From Paraphoma chrysanthemicola (Eukaryota > Ascomycota > Dothideomycetes > Pleosporales > Phaeosphaeriaceae): a stretch of DNA of 64,000 bases. Of the stretch, positions 1-12,930 are shown piece after piece (within the stretch, counting starts at the first letter, position 1; the number at the start of each line of letters is the position of its first letter). The notes under the pieces were generated by a model that searched no databases, was not told the DNA's origin, and saw only the letters and a program-made list of their open reading frames with translations. A program made the position numbers and the translations under genes. The DNA lies in the NCBI GenBank assembly GCA_020744225.1, contig JAGMWG010000003.1, forward strand, positions 1,426,001-1,490,000. Reading direction: 5' to 3'.

Positions 1-2465
1 CGCGAGGTGCAGGCCATGGGCAACATCTCGGGGAATCTGGCGGCGACGGCAAAGGACATTGACTCGGCGCAGAAGAAGACGGCGAAGCTGAAGGACAAGG
101 GCGCAAAGGCGAAGGCGTCCGCCGTGGCCGATGCCGCGCAGGAGGTGGAGCGGGCCGAGATGTCGTGGGAGTCGTCGGCGCCTTACGTCTTCGAGCAGCT
201 GCAGGCCATCGACGAAAGCAGGCTCAACCACCTCCGCGACGTCCTCACGCAGTTCCAGACGCACGAAGTCGACCAGGTCGAGCGCAGCAGAATCACAGCA
301 GAGGAGACGCTGAATGCGCTCCTCAACATTGAGACGGCCGACGAGATCCAGACGTGGGCGCTGCGCATGCGGAGCGGCGACCTGCCGCCTGTCGGGCGCA
401 AGATGAGCAACACTGGGACGCCGTCGCGGAGCTTGGCCCCACCTTCCACGCCCATGTCGCCAGGCCAGGCAGATGACAACAGGAGCCAAAAGAGCGGTTC
501 AGGTGAGGTTACAAACTGGCCCTCGCAGTCAAGTGCTAACATGACAAGTGCAAGAAAAGCACAGCTCGAACCCGCTCAAGCGCTTTGGGACGGTTCTGGG
601 TCGGCGGAGACAGAGCGCGCATCCATATGGCCGCGCCTCCTCGCCTGAAAGGAAATCGTCCTCCAACCTCGGACACGCATTCAGCGGATTCGGGAAGGGC
701 AAGGCCAAGGATCGCGAGATTGCGAGTGCAGCAGGTCGCCCAGGCTCACCACTCAGGCAAGATACCCCTCGCCCGTCGGAGCCTCCAGAATCCCCCGTGC
801 ACACGCGACTTCCGAGTACAGAAACCCCAAACGGAACGACGACTGATAACCCGCTCGACGCGAGCGTCCCCTCCGTTACCAATGGCACTGTACAAGAGTC
901 AATTCCAGAATTAAGAGAGCCTCTAGCGCCTCCTCCACTCGTAGCACCACAAGCTGAAGTAAGTGGGCAACGGCAATTGCAATCTCCAACGCTGACACAA
1001 AGTAGCCTGAGAAGGATGCCGAAGGATTCTCTGTTCCGCCTTCGACCATTGATGCCATCACGGAAGCAGAACGTGAGGCGGGATTGTAAGGATATCCTTG
1101 TCACTACGCCTGGAAATCAGCTGATGACCGATTAGTACACAAGCCGAGAGCAATCCAACACCCCAGTTCAAGCTTGACATCAGAAACGCTCCGATTCAAG
1201 AAGAAGATGGCGATGCCGATGCAGCTATGGCCAATATGGTTAATACTCTACGAGCGGTAAGTGCAACCACCAAGGCAACCATTTCCAGTCTAACGAGTCA
1301 ACAGCAAGCTGTACCGCCCAAGCGCGCATCGACGCTCCGTGGCAGAAGAGACGTTCGCAACACAATTTTTGTCCCCAATCCTGCCGCGCCAGAGCTGCAA
1401 AGCATAGGTGAGGCTCCCCCGCTGCCATCGGCCGGGTCCAGCTCAACCGCTGCAACGTTCCCAGCACCTGCACCTCTGGCGCAACCGGCATCTCCAGCTT
1501 TTAAGCCGCCGCACAGATCGCTTCTCTCCGATGACCACGCGGCATCAGACACGCAGTCTATCCGATCGGGCCGATCGTTGAGTAGCTCCGCTAGCACCAC
1601 GATTAAGCATCCGGACCTGCATGAGCCAGGGCTGAATGCGTCATTGGTTGAAACGGTCAGCGCATGGTTCGAGCAAGGTAGCGTCACCAAAGCCATGGTC
1701 ATCGGACAGATTGCGCTGGCCTATAACCCGGTGGATTTGTCTGCAGGCCCATTCGGCACGGAGAGCGTTCGACTTGAGAACTTCCCCGTACTAGAAAAGG
1801 TTGCACCGAACCCCGCGTTCATTGAACAAGCCCCGGACAGTCCTGGTAACTACACTGTGGACCTATCCAAGATCACCAAAACGTCAGTAGCGTTCCACTA
1901 CCAGTTGCACATTGAGAACAACAACGTTGCGGCCCTTGCGCCGCTCGTGCTTTCTCCACTATGGAAGACTGAACCGGGGCAAACATCTGCGATTCTCCAC
2001 TATTCCCTTAATCCCAAGTTCAACCTTGGAGGCGCTGCCAGCGTCACGATCCGCAATCTAATCCTCGTGGTCCGGCTTGAACCAGGCTCGAAAGCCAAGT
2101 CCTGCCAGTCCAAGCCCTCTGGTACCTTTTCTCGGGACAAGGGCCTGATCTACTGGCGATTAGGTGATGTCACCTTCTCCACGGAACAGTCCATACAACC
2201 CATCCGCGTCCGATTTTTGACTGAGGGCGAAGCCAAGCCTGGTAACACTGAAGCTCGCTGGGAGATTAGTGGCGAGCAAACATTGGCACTTGGGAGCGGG
2301 TTAGGCGTGAGTGTGAGCGCACCACTGAACGAGGCGAAGCAAGACGGGGAGGCCGATCCGTTTGCGGACACAGATGAGAACGCACCACTGGCCAGCCCAG
2401 CAATTGGTTGGAAGCCTGTCTCGACGGTAAAGCGGATTACAAGCGGGACGTACTTGGGCGTGTAA
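1..2465 (+). CDS. SYP1: Syp1/FCHo-type muniscin endocytic adaptor (5' partial)
   Basis: The reading frame is open at the left edge, so the N-terminal part of the F-BAR domain is outside the window. The visible part begins with the end of an F-BAR coiled coil (about residues 1-120), which binds curved membrane. A Ser/Pro-rich linker with LKRFGTVLGRRR follows, then TLRGRRDVRNTIFVP and a C-terminal muniscin mu-homology domain (about 1640-2465). Syp1 family proteins arrive early at clathrin endocytic sites and bind cargo and Ede1/Eps15-type partners; in yeast they also touch septins. Frames join through four introns: 503..~554 (branch TGCTAAC), 959..1005, 1086..1135 and 1257..1304. The last is 48 nt and in frame, so it is easily missed. 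The stop is at 2463-2465. Assignment rests on domain order and motif recognition. Confidence 0.8.
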
Positions 2466-3959
2466 GATTGAAATGATGTTGGGTCATGTACGATGCGAGA
2501 TGGATGCAGTAGTTTGAGTAGTCTTGGCGAACCGCCTATTTCATACCACGTGCTGGCAGGGGTGCCTGTGTTTCTTGTAGATAGTTTTAGTCTGGTAGAT
2601 ATTTATACACGCAATTTAGAAGCACCGCTCCAATTTGTGGTGGAATGCATCTCCGCGGTGGGTCGAGTCCAGCCTATGCCATATGTAGTCAGCCACTTAG
2701 CCGAGTCTGTTTCCCCGGTGCTACTTCGGAGAGGAGAGAGTAATCAACATCTCCGATTGTCAAGCATGGAGGTTTCTAGTCAGCTGTTGTTCAGCTTGAC
2801 AGTGTCAATTAACCTGCCTAAAGTAGACGCCGCTCTCTGTAAGCCAGTGAAATACTGTTTGCACTGGTGTGTACAACATGCATGCGCATGCGTACTTGCA
2901 AGTCCAGACTCTGTGAATGCCCATGCGCCACAGTCGAGGCCCTACGACCAAAGTCCAAGCTCGGTCCCGACTGCACAGAGCACGGCGGGAAGTGCGACTA
3001 GTAGCGCATCGTGGAGCAGAATCGACGATGGCGCGCAATCGCAAGTGAGGCTGCTCGCATTGAGTCGTTGGTGCGACAGTCATCTTCGATGCGCAAGTCT
3101 GAAAAGTGGCGCTATGCCATTCCCAGCAGACATGGGAATTCAAGGTGCAGCCACTGGGCGCTCCAGCCTCAACCGCAGAACGCAGGCGTGCCGCGGGCGC
3201 TGGGATCGTTGGGAGCGCGTCGCAGCATAACGGGCAGGTTTTGCGTGTGTGTGAGCGTGTGTGTGGTCGCAATGGGTGCATGCAAGAGTCGTCTGATTGT
3301 TGGAGCAGTCGTCCTCGTTGGGTGTCAGTGTCACCGTGTTTCCGCCGGCAGTGCTAGCCGAGCAGCGACCCTGTGTCGAATCGAGATACGTCATCAAAAC
3401 TGGTGCCCGCAGGCTAACCACAGCAGGCGCATGTGGACGAAATCGAAGCCTGCCGGGACGCAACAGCAACCTCCGGCGCCGCCTTGAGACCTAATTGCTG
3501 CAATTGAGCCGACGTGCAGCGCCGTATCGCGATCTCTGCTGTGTCTGCACAGCGCGTCTGTTTGCGCGGGATCCTGCTCTGCCCCTGCCCCCGAGCCGGA
3601 CTTGGTGCCCACCCGTCGCCTGCAGAGCGAGTGTCAATCTCATTGACATCCAAGCACTCCCCAGCGAACGTCTCCCACTGCCCCCGGGCAAGCGCGGCGT
3701 GCCCATTTCGTGAGCCTCACTGTCTCAGCGTCAGCTGTTGCCGCAGCAGTCCCAGAAGACACGTGCAGCGCCGGCCGATTTCAGCCTCCCTTTTCGCCGT
3801 CATACGTCATTCTGTGTGGTGCAGGGCCTGTCTTGCAGCGAACCCATCCTACTGTACGCTTCTCCACGTCGGGCCGGCCTCACGAACACCAGGACCTGAC
3901 GCCCAGCACCCGTTCCTGTCCTGTCCTCTTCACTGCGGCACCGATGATACTATGCAGAA
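2466..3959. other. Gene-free stretch upstream of the histidine kinase
   Basis: Short open frames overlap on both strands without codon bias, domains or convincing splice signals. The stretch probably holds the 3' UTR of the muniscin gene and the promoter and long 5' UTR of the kinase. An alternating CATGC-rich patch lies near 2877-2895. Confidence 0.5.
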
Positions 3960-6900
3960 ATGACCCAGACACCCAAACCCTCAACGACTTCTTCGAGGGA
4001 CTTGGCCGACACCGCTTCTTCCACCACCACCTCGCCCACGAGCGCATCGCGCCCGCCGCTGCAGCGAATACCCGCCAGCAACACGATAGCCTCGTCACAG
4101 ACATCGCTGCCCTCGGCCAGTGACCACGACCCAGCGACGGACCACGATGACGAGTCGGCGACAGACACGACCGACATGAGCGAGGACGACGAGGGCGGCG
4201 GCGGCGGCGGCCGTGAGGGTGACAAAGCGGCAGGAGCAGTGGACCAGAGCGATGCGCCCCAAGGGAAAGCGTCGCCCGACGAGATGGAGATTGAGCGGCT
4301 GCGCGCGCTGCAGCTGCAGATGCTGCAGAAACAACAGCACGCGCGCATACGGAGCATACAGGGCACCATCGCCTCGGGCGCTCTGGCAGGTCGAAGAGTG
4401 TCGCCAATCAAGGAGGAGCCCATGGCGGCCCTCTCTCCTACGCTGGAAGGAGCGTTCAACAGTCCCAGCCCGCTGCCCACGGCGCAGACAACGTCCACGG
4501 AGTCGACCGAGTCTGCGCGCACCATCCGCGGAAGCGTACCACCCACACCTGCTGGCCACGCCCTCAGGACGCCGTCGTATCCTTTCCCTACTATACCCAA
4601 CACGCCCAGGTGGTCGTCCTCCTTCCACCAGCCCTTCACCAATCTCTCGCCCACTGTGTCGGCCATCTACTCGAGGGAGTTCGCGGCGCCATCAGAGCGG
4701 ATAGCGTCCGAAACGAGCACGCCTGCTGCTTCCATGACGCCGTTTGCGCCTGGCGCGAGAACTCATCATGTCCCTGAAGGCGAAGATCCTCGTTTCCCGA
4801 GCCCGAATCTGTATGAACTCGTGCTGCAGCTCAGTGCCGAACCTGGACTCGCGGCGTGGTGGACCACCGTGACCTCGATCATGCGTGACTGCTATGGAGC
4901 AGAACGCGCAACATTAGCAGTCCCCGCTGATGCGTCTGATATCGAGAATGTTCCGTGGGGCCAGAAGACAACCTTCACGGTTGGCCCTGGTGATGGAAGC
5001 CCACAGCAGGCGACTTATCAGGATGCTAAATTTCAGCGAAGTCGCAGAGAGTCGACTGTGCAACCGCAGAATCAGGGCCGTGCGGACACACCTGATGCGC
5101 CGCCGACACCGATGATACCCGAGAGAAGACCGAAGCTTTTCACGCACCACTCCTTCGCAGGACACGAACGACAGCAACAGGAGAACTCGCCGGAAAGTCC
5201 TTCGCCTTTGCTTCTTGCGCGGCCAAGAGGGCCACTCCGGGCCGTCAGCCATGTCCCCCAAACTGTAGCTAGACCAAGGCATCCACTAAGACAGGTTTCA
5301 CAAGCATCGTTTGACGGGACTTCAACTGCTTACGCTAGCTCATATTCTGGGAGACAGCCTTCTTTCAGTGATCCAGACTTTTCAAGTGTAGGCGGAGAAC
5401 CAACCTCGCCACTCGCAGTGTTCAATGTCCTTCGTGCATTGGACCACGAGCCGGACGCTTTGATAGACAACACCGGGGTGAATCGTGTACTGGAACGAGG
5501 GAGATTAGTGACACTGACCCGGGACTACTCCACGTCGATGTCTTCGAGTGACGATCTACAAAAGTCTGATCCGCCCAAATCGACAGCTCCACAAGCTCCG
5601 CTCGCGGGGCAAGAGAATTACAAAGCACCTCCCAAGGGACGCCCGAGTCTCACAACAAGCGACCCTCGGCTGCAGCCGCGTTATGAAGAGTATGAGCAGT
5701 ACCCAAGTTCTCCATGGGCCCAATCGCCTGCTCCATCGCCCGCAATACAGAACGATCCAGAAGACAATCCGTTCTTCTCCACAGGTAAAGTCGACGAGGA
5801 CAGCTTCAATCCATCGCGATCGCCACAAGACTACACCCAATATGGCCTCGTTGAGGCTATTGGTGTGGACAAGGCCAGTACTGTCACACATATTCCCCTT
5901 GTACATCCAACGTTGTCACAAGTTATGCAACCAGTAGATGCCGGCACACCTTCGCAGACGCCCACACTATCGCGAAGACAGTCCGAGCAATCGGCGCAGA
6001 GTAGTTCGCCACAGTCGGATGACTTTGTCCGCAGGGCACCCATTGCTATCTTGTCGTTTCTGTCGCCCATCGTCCCATATCCACGCAATCTCACAAACTC
6101 CTTGAAACACCTTGGGCCCCATCTCGCGACATCTTTTTCGAATGCATGGCAGTTCACCAATGCTCAGTTGCAGGTTACGTCTATTAGGCAGCGAAGGATA
6201 CCCGCCAGTACTGTTAGTAGTGTTGCACTGGGTCCAGACCAGGAGAGCCTTGATGACCTACTGCATCTGGATCTTGAAAACATCTCCAATTCGGCAGCTG
6301 GAAGCGTAACTAGCCCGTCTGATTACTCGGGACGCTCGAGGCCTAGCCCGGGCGGATCCTTAGCAGGTACGCCTGGCTGGGATTCATCTTCCTTGGGATT
6401 TTCAAGCAAGCACTCTATGACGGGCACGCCCGGCCACTTGACTGGAAGCGAAGCCGTTGAAGGGTACTTCGATGCGAAGAAGAAATCAAATCGAGCAACC
6501 AGCCATCCTACTGCTCCTGCACAGGATTCCACTCGCAAACCAGACAAGCGGCATGGGCGGCGGGTGAGCGTGAACAGCCCAGAGAAGGTCGAGGAGGATG
6601 TTGTTACACCACGCAATGAGAAGGGGTCGAGAGAAGAAATGCTGAACGTTCGCCGAGGCCAGCCACTTGTTGCGTCCAACCGCGGCCACTCTCTGCTGCA
6701 TTCATACGGAGCGGATTTCACATCATCTTTCCAGTCCCTTCCTGCAGCAACGACTCCTGGTGCGCGACCTCCAGTACCGCCTGGTCACACACGGAGAGGC
6801 TCGATTACAGAAACGCTCGAGATGCCCCCTCCATCGGAGAGTCTTTTGCGCACCATTATCGATTCCCTACCTGTACAAATATTTACCGCCGCGCCATCAA

Positions 6901-9900
6901 CCGGAGCCATCACCTGGGTAAACTCCAAGTTCCTTATTTATCGCGGCCAAGACAGCCGTGAAGTGCTCCAGGACCCTTGGGAGTCCATACATCCAGAAGA
7001 TCGCAGTGCCTACCTGGAGCAGTGGACCAAATCACTTCGCACTGGTCAGCAGTTGCAGCAGAAAGTACGGCTACAGCGATTCGACAAGTGTTACAGATGG
7101 TTCTACGTTCGAGTGGCGCCTCTCAAGAACAAGCGCCAGCAGATTGTCCATTGGATCGGAACGAACATGGACTTCCACGACCAGCACTTGGCGGAGCTTA
7201 ATTCGGCTAAGCAGCAGGAAACAGCTGCATCAGAAGCCAAGTACCGTGCGCTAGCAAATTCTAGTCCACAGATCGTCTTCGTGGTTTCAAGCAAGAGGGG
7301 CCTAACGTTTTGCAACTCCCAGTGGATCACCTTCTCAGGTCAATCGGAAACGCAAGCTCTCGTCAATGGCTTCTTGGAGCATGTCCACCCTGATGACGTT
7401 GTCAAATGTAAGTTGCCGGAACTTGGCGAAGATGGGGCCGCCAACGTACCGACGACTCTGCCAGCGGAGCCGCACCGCCGAAATTCCTCTTCTTCATCAT
7501 CAGATGACTCTTCAGAAACTGAGAGAACTATTACAAGTCCAGGAGGGTCGTCACCCGATCGCATGGATCTACCACAAGCCAAGCTTTCGAAGCTAGCAAG
7601 CACTGGCATTCTTAGAATCACAAAGGATGCACATGGCCGCTCATCGTACTCTACCGAAGTGCGTCTCCGCAACAAAGATGGCGACTATAGATGGCATCTC
7701 GTGCGTATATTGCTTGAAAAGGCCCTTGCAGAGGGCGATGAAGAGACATGGTACGGCACTGCCACCGACATTAACGATCACAAGTTACTGGAGCAAACTC
7801 TGAAAGAGACCATGGATGCCAAATCCAAATTCCTGAGCAACATGTCCCACGAAATCAGAACTCCGCTCAATGGTATCTCAGGCATGGTAAACTTCCTGCT
7901 GGACAGCGTACTGAATGCTGAGCAACTCGAGCACGTCAACATCATCAAATCAAGTACAGATAGCCTGCTGAACCTGATCAATGACATCTTAGACTTGTCC
8001 AAGGTCGAAGCCGGAATGATCAAGCTATCTATGGACTGGATGCACCTGCCATCTCTGCTCGAGGAGGTCAACGACCTGAGTATGGGCCTGGCGATTCAGA
8101 AAGGCCTCGAGCTCAACTACCTCGTGGATGAGGGCGTGCCATCGATGGTTAAAGGCGACAAATTCCGCATACGACAGGTACTGCTTAACGTTGTCGGTAA
8201 CGCCATAAAGTTCACGTCAAAGGGTGAGATATTCGTGCGATGTAAAGTCCAGCCACCAGAACGCACTGGCCCCGTCAACGAAGCGGAAACGGTTGTTCGG
8301 TTCGAAGTCATTGACACAGGACGAGGTTTCAACGAGCAGGAAGCGAAGTATCTCTTCAAACGCTTCAGTCAGATTGATGCCAGCAGTACCAGGCAGCATG
8401 GCGGCACAGGGCTTGGTCTGGCCATCTCGATGCAGTTCGTCGAGTTACACGGAGGAAAGATGGATGCTCGAAGTGTGCCTAATAAGGGATCGACGTTCTT
8501 CTTCACTATCAAGTTCGGACTTCCGACGCCTGACGATCACCCGAAGCCCCCTCCATCGACCCCAGGAACGCCTGCCCTAGAACCTACAACTGCATTGCCG
8601 CCAGTCACACCATACATGACCCCAGGATCGCAGCTCAATCCTTCACAGAGACTCATGCATGCACAGATGGCGGGCAGCGCGCAGATCAAACGCGTCTCGA
8701 GCATCTCGTCTGAGCGAAGCGAATCTGTCCAATCAACCTCGCCTAGCGTAACGACATCCGAGCAGTCTCGCAACTCGCCATCCCTCTCCCTTTCGTCAGG
8801 CAGCTCCGACCATTCGCTGACAAGCAACGCGCTGACGGGCAAGTCAAGTCTACGATCTGAGAGATCCTCGGCCTCATCATATCTTCAAGAAAATACTCTT
8901 GCCTCGGAATCACATATCAGCTTGGCCCTTCCACCGAAGCGTTCCAACTCAAGTGATCGCGATGCTCCCTCGGACAATTCGACAGCCTCACTCGAGTCAA
9001 CGGAGACTGCACGAGCATCTAATCCTCATCGCAGTCTATCCCCGCTTGGCAGCGTTTTGCAGCCTCCAATGTACTCTATCCTTGTGGTGTGCCCCCTAAT
9101 TCACAGTAGAGAGGCGACAATGCGGCATATCAAGAACACACTGCCTCAGGGCATACCGCATCAAGTCACAGGGCAGCCCAGTATCATCGAGGCTCAGAAG
9201 ATGATTGGAGGTGACAATCCTGTTCTTTTCACGCACGTCGTTCTGGTTCTGCATGATACCGCCGAGGTGCATGCAATCATGGACCAGATCTTCAGCTCGA
9301 TGACATATGGAAATACGTCCGTGGTGGTTGTATCCGATCCCTCCCAGAAGAAAGAGCTCATCAAGGATGCGCCTGGCTACGATTATGAGCAGCTTCACAT
9401 CGACCGGAGACTGGAATTTATTTACCGTCCATTGAAGCCATCCAAGTTTGCGGTGATCTTCGATCCGCAGAAGCAACGCGAGTCCAGTACGGATCGCAAT
9501 CAGGACTCTGCACAGCAGGTGGTGGTCACTCAGAAGTTGGTGTTTGAAGAGCTCAAACGAAGACTCGGCAACAAGGGCCATAAGGTGCTTTTGGTAGAGG
9601 ACAACAAGATCAATCAGACAGTAAGATTTCTCACTCAAGACTTATGGTTGGATGCTAATAGCTCGAAGGTGGTTCTCAAGTTCCTCGCCAGAATTAACAT
9701 CGAGACTGAAACTGTTATGGATGGCGTTCAGTGCACTGATACTGTGTTTGCCAAACCGCCGGGGTACTACTCAATCATTCTTGTAAGCATCTTCTTTCAA
9801 TCTCAAGGCATAAGACTAACCCTCACAGTGTGATTTACACATGCCAAACAAGGATGGCTACACAGCATGCAAGGAGATTAGGCGATGGGAGAAGAAGCAC

Positions 9901-10095
9901 GGCTACCGCCGCCACCCCATCATCGCCCTCTCCGCCAACGTTCTTGGTGACGTATACGCTAAATGCGTAGAAGCAGGCTTCAACTCGTACGTGACGAAGC
10001 CAGTTGAGTTCAAAGAGCTCTCCTCCACCCTCACGAATTTCTTGGACCCAGCGGACCCATCCAAAGCTCCCGACCTTATGAAGCATAAGAAATAG
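3960..10095 (+). CDS. Hybrid sensor histidine kinase with two PAS domains
   Basis: A large hybrid kinase of about 2,013 residues, in three exons: 3960-9620, 9669-9782 and 9829-10095. The introns (9621..9668, 48 nt; 9783..9828, 46 nt) both cut the receiver domain, and splicing restores CDLHMP around the phospho-acceptor Asp. Order: Ser/Pro-rich N-terminus with a conserved patch near residues 275-340; two PAS domains (about 960-1080 and 1093-1280, the second with a Ser-rich insertion); HisKA H-box SHEIRTPLNG with the phosphorylated His at about 1297; HATPase with N-box (about 1413), DTGRGF and GGTGLGLAI; a Ser-rich linker; a degenerate receiver (about 1703-1840); and a true receiver from about 1875 (VEDN, CDLHMP, YVTKPV). 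There are no membrane segments, so it is likely cytosolic and signals through a phosphotransfer protein to response regulators. The hybrid-kinase class is not assigned. The ATG sits 20 bases after the last in-frame ambiguity and gives MTQTPKPS. Confidence 0.92.
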
Positions 10096-11088
10096 AAACG
10101 GCTCAACGGCTCGCACACTTTCACTTCACAACACAAGCAACATATTTTGATCTCGCGACGACTTGCATCAGCGTACGGCGCACTGGGGCACAGCATGCTT
10201 CCAATCCGCGGCGTAACACTAATCGGACGGCACTTGCTATCCACTATTTGAGGAATTGAGGTTCGTAGAAATGGTCATCACTCGCGTTCAGCGCGTTCTT
10301 CAGGTTGTTCGCCTGCATCTGGGTCGTGTGGGATGTAATGTTTTGAAAATCATGGCATTTGGAGGGCGTTCGGCTGCGGGTGGGTAGCAGTTGCCGAATT
10401 GGCAGTCCAAATGGGTCTTAGGCAGCTCCAGTTGCTGACAGCTATTGCTGGTGATGGAACAGAAGGTACACAAGCGCTCGAGATGGAGCTGCTAGACGGA
10501 AGGGGAGGGCGAGTGCACGATGCAGAACGCGCACGAACATGTACTATAGCGACGAACGCAATGTGAGCAGGATAGCCACGGATATTTCCATGATTAGGAA
10601 TGTCAGAATATACCCCATAAAGTTTGCATGTCCTTGCAGTACTGGAGATGCGGGGTTGCGAATCTATTGTCACGAGCCTGCCACGAACGACACCTTCCAC
10701 AAATGGGAAGCATCGTGCAGCACACCACCTGGCGCAATGCTGATGTTTTCATCATGGTAGGTCGTTTTGTCGCCTGTCATCAAGCACGCTATTGGTGCAC
10801 ACGTGCATGCATGTTACCTCTACGTGCTCGTTCATTGGTCGGACCACGATGTACAGGGGTGCTGCGGAGCTGTCATCCCAGTCAACCATACTGTCGTCAT
10901 CGGCTGCAGCCTCAAACTCGCTCATCGAAGCCCGGAGTCCATGTAAACTCCGAAACAACCACCCCTCCGACACCTATTACACCCAGCCACCCCTTCCTGC
11001 TTGCCCTTCTCTTTAGTCCTTCATGGTCGGCGATCCCATCCGCACATACCATCGCATCCAGACAGACAGGGCAGCTCAAGCACTCAAC
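10096..11088. other. Gene-free stretch between kinase and cytochrome b561 gene
   Basis: No supported gene on either strand. The short ORFs lack domains and codon bias. It likely contains the kinase terminator region and the promoter of the next gene. Confidence 0.5.
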
Positions 11089-11914
11089 ATGGCCTCGGCA
11101 ACCGGGATACCGCCAAACGGCGCAGCTGCGCGTGGGCAGAGCGAGGAGGAACCCCTCTTGGGACGACGCGGCGATGCAAGTCAAGCAGAGGGACAGAGTC
11201 TGGTGTACAATTTGTGGATCGGGACTGCGCCGATTGCACAAGCGGGCATCTGGATTCTGGCCGCCATTGTCTGGGGCGCGATTCTAAGCAAGAAACTCAT
11301 CTTCTTCTCAGCACATCCCGTACGTCTGATGTATTCTAGTATTCCCCACATGAATATTTATGCTAATAGCATCTTCCGCCCTACAGCTTCTCAATTCCGC
11401 CGGCTTCCTCCTCTCCATTCAAGCCGCGCTCATCCTCCAACCTACACACACTCCCGCCCAAAAACGCGCCGGCACAATCGCACATTTCCTCTTCCATGTC
11501 TTTGGCACATCCGCCTTGACTGCCGGCCTTGTCATTATCGAGCTTAACAAAGCTGGTCCGGGACACGAGCATTTTGAATCCCCGCACGCTCGGCTCGGCC
11601 TGGCGTTCTACATCCTGGTCTACATCCAGTCGCTCGTCGGATTCACGCAGTACTATGTCCCGCAGCTATACGGCGGCGTGGACAATGCGAAGAGCATTTA
11701 CAAGTACCATCGTGTTGGTGGGTATGTGATTGCGACGCTAGGACTGGCGACCATCAGTGCGGCGAGCTGGACGACATATAGTCTGAACGTGGCGCATTTG
11801 CAGCACTGGGCGGTGATTGTGGCCAGTGTGCTTGTGCTGGTGGGTGTGTTGCCGAGGATTAGGCTGAGTAAGTTTGGCATCAAGAGGGAGGAGGGGCAGG
11901 TTAGGTTGCAATAG
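11089..11914 (+). CDS. Cytochrome b561-domain membrane protein
   Basis: Two exons, 11089-11319 and 11387-11914, joined at SAHP/LLNSAG by a 67-nt intron (GTACGT donor, CTAAT branch, CTACAG acceptor), give 252 residues. The protein has a short polar N-terminus with an acidic EEEPLL patch, then about five to six hydrophobic helices. His residues at SAHP, the HFLFHVFG helix, the HEHFESPHARLG loop and YKYHRVGGY fit the heme-ligand pattern of the cytochrome b561/ferric reductase transmembrane family. Members carry electrons across membranes, often using ascorbate or another small reductant, and some reduce iron. No DOMON or reductase domain is fused. The start at 11089 (MASATGIPPNG) is preferred over the in-frame ATG at 11023 because the hydrophilic lead is family-like. 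Confidence 0.85.
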
Positions 11915-12513
11915 TCTGAGGTTCGATTGGGAGGGCAGAGGGGGTTGATTGTGGAAGAGATGGGACAGTGAGAATCAGGAAAAGGATGGTCGATGGGTAA
12001 TGGTTTCGGCAGAGGTGTTTTGGCGTCGCATTTCTGGTGTTAGGTATAGTTCTGTCGATTGACTACGCACACGACTATGTTTCAATATTTAAGTCACGCA
12101 ACATTGACTATTGTATACACGTCAGAGGCATCATCACCGCACGTCATGAGTCACCTTAAACGCGATCTCAAGTTCAGAAGTCACAGCCGGATCGCCTCGG
12201 TGTTTCGTCACGGGCAGCGATATCACTGTCTCACTGCCACTCCCTGTCACGCACGACTACACGTCTTTGTCTCACATCACTCCTACGAATGTGTCACTCC
12301 CCCAACTCCCCTTCCCAGCAAAGCACATCTTCACCACAACAAAGCATAAAACCTCAACCAAGAAGCCTCTACCTACAGCCCCTACAAACCACACTCTACT
12401 AACTCCCAGTCCACCGCACACACAAAAACTGCTCGTGCTACCCAGAAAACATAAGCACTTCCCAAACCACAATCCTCACCAGCACATCTAATAAAAAACT
12501 GACATAAGACACA
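11915..12513. promoter_or_regulatory. Promoter / CA- and CT-rich leader upstream of a small ORF
   Basis: After the b561 gene the + strand becomes rich in C, A and T with few G from about 12290 to 12510, ending ACACAATGG. This is the usual look of a fungal 5' leader and supports transcription into the ORF at 12514. Confidence 0.4.
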
Positions 12514-12801
12514 ATGGACCCATATCATTATAACCCATACTACTACTCCACCGGCGGCGTCTCCCCGCCCCGCCAGCAAAATGAGTGGCCGCGAGACGGA
12601 TATTTCCCGGACGACTATCGTAGCGTAAGTCCCTTGCAGTACAAGCGCGGGCGTCCGATACTCGAGTTTCCGAATTTCGATCCGGATATGGCGTATAGGA
12701 ATGCGCATTATCCGCCGATACGAGGGCGGGAGGGGCGTCCTGGCAGGTATGGTGGGTATTGGCAGGGGGGTGGAGTTGGAGAGTGGGAAGTCTGGCGGTG
12801 A
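12514..12801 (+). CDS. Small Tyr/Pro/Gly-rich hypothetical protein
   Basis: A single-exon frame of 95 residues starting MDPYHYNPYYYS and rich in Tyr, Pro, Arg and Gly, with repeated Y-Y and RGR/GGY patches. There is no signal peptide, membrane helix or known domain. It may be disordered. Support is the good start context (CACAATGG) and the preceding pyrimidine/CA-rich leader. It could instead be a non-coding transcript or the first exon of a longer gene. No function can be named. Confidence 0.4.
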   Translation: MDPYHYNPYYYSTGGVSPPRQQNEWPRDGYFPDDYRSVSPLQYKRGRPILEFPNFDPDMAYRNAHYPPIRGREGRPGRYGGYWQGGGVGEWEVWR

Positions 12802-12930
12802 GAGATGAGAGAGGGGGGCTGAATGGAGAGATAGGAAAGGGGGTGATGTGAATGAATTCAGTGTGTCGGGATAAGCAGTGTTTTGATTCGGTCGATGGCG
12901 TGTTGTGAAGTGAATGTGCGCTACTTTGAT

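Noticed and set aside
2493..3230. 245-residue + strand ORF after the muniscin gene
   Set aside because: Composition is random-looking, it overlaps equal-length ORFs on the other strand and has no domain.
11918..11930. GGTTCGATTGG resembling a tRNA B-box
   Set aside because: It does not match the CC ending of the B-box and no cloverleaf can be drawn around it.
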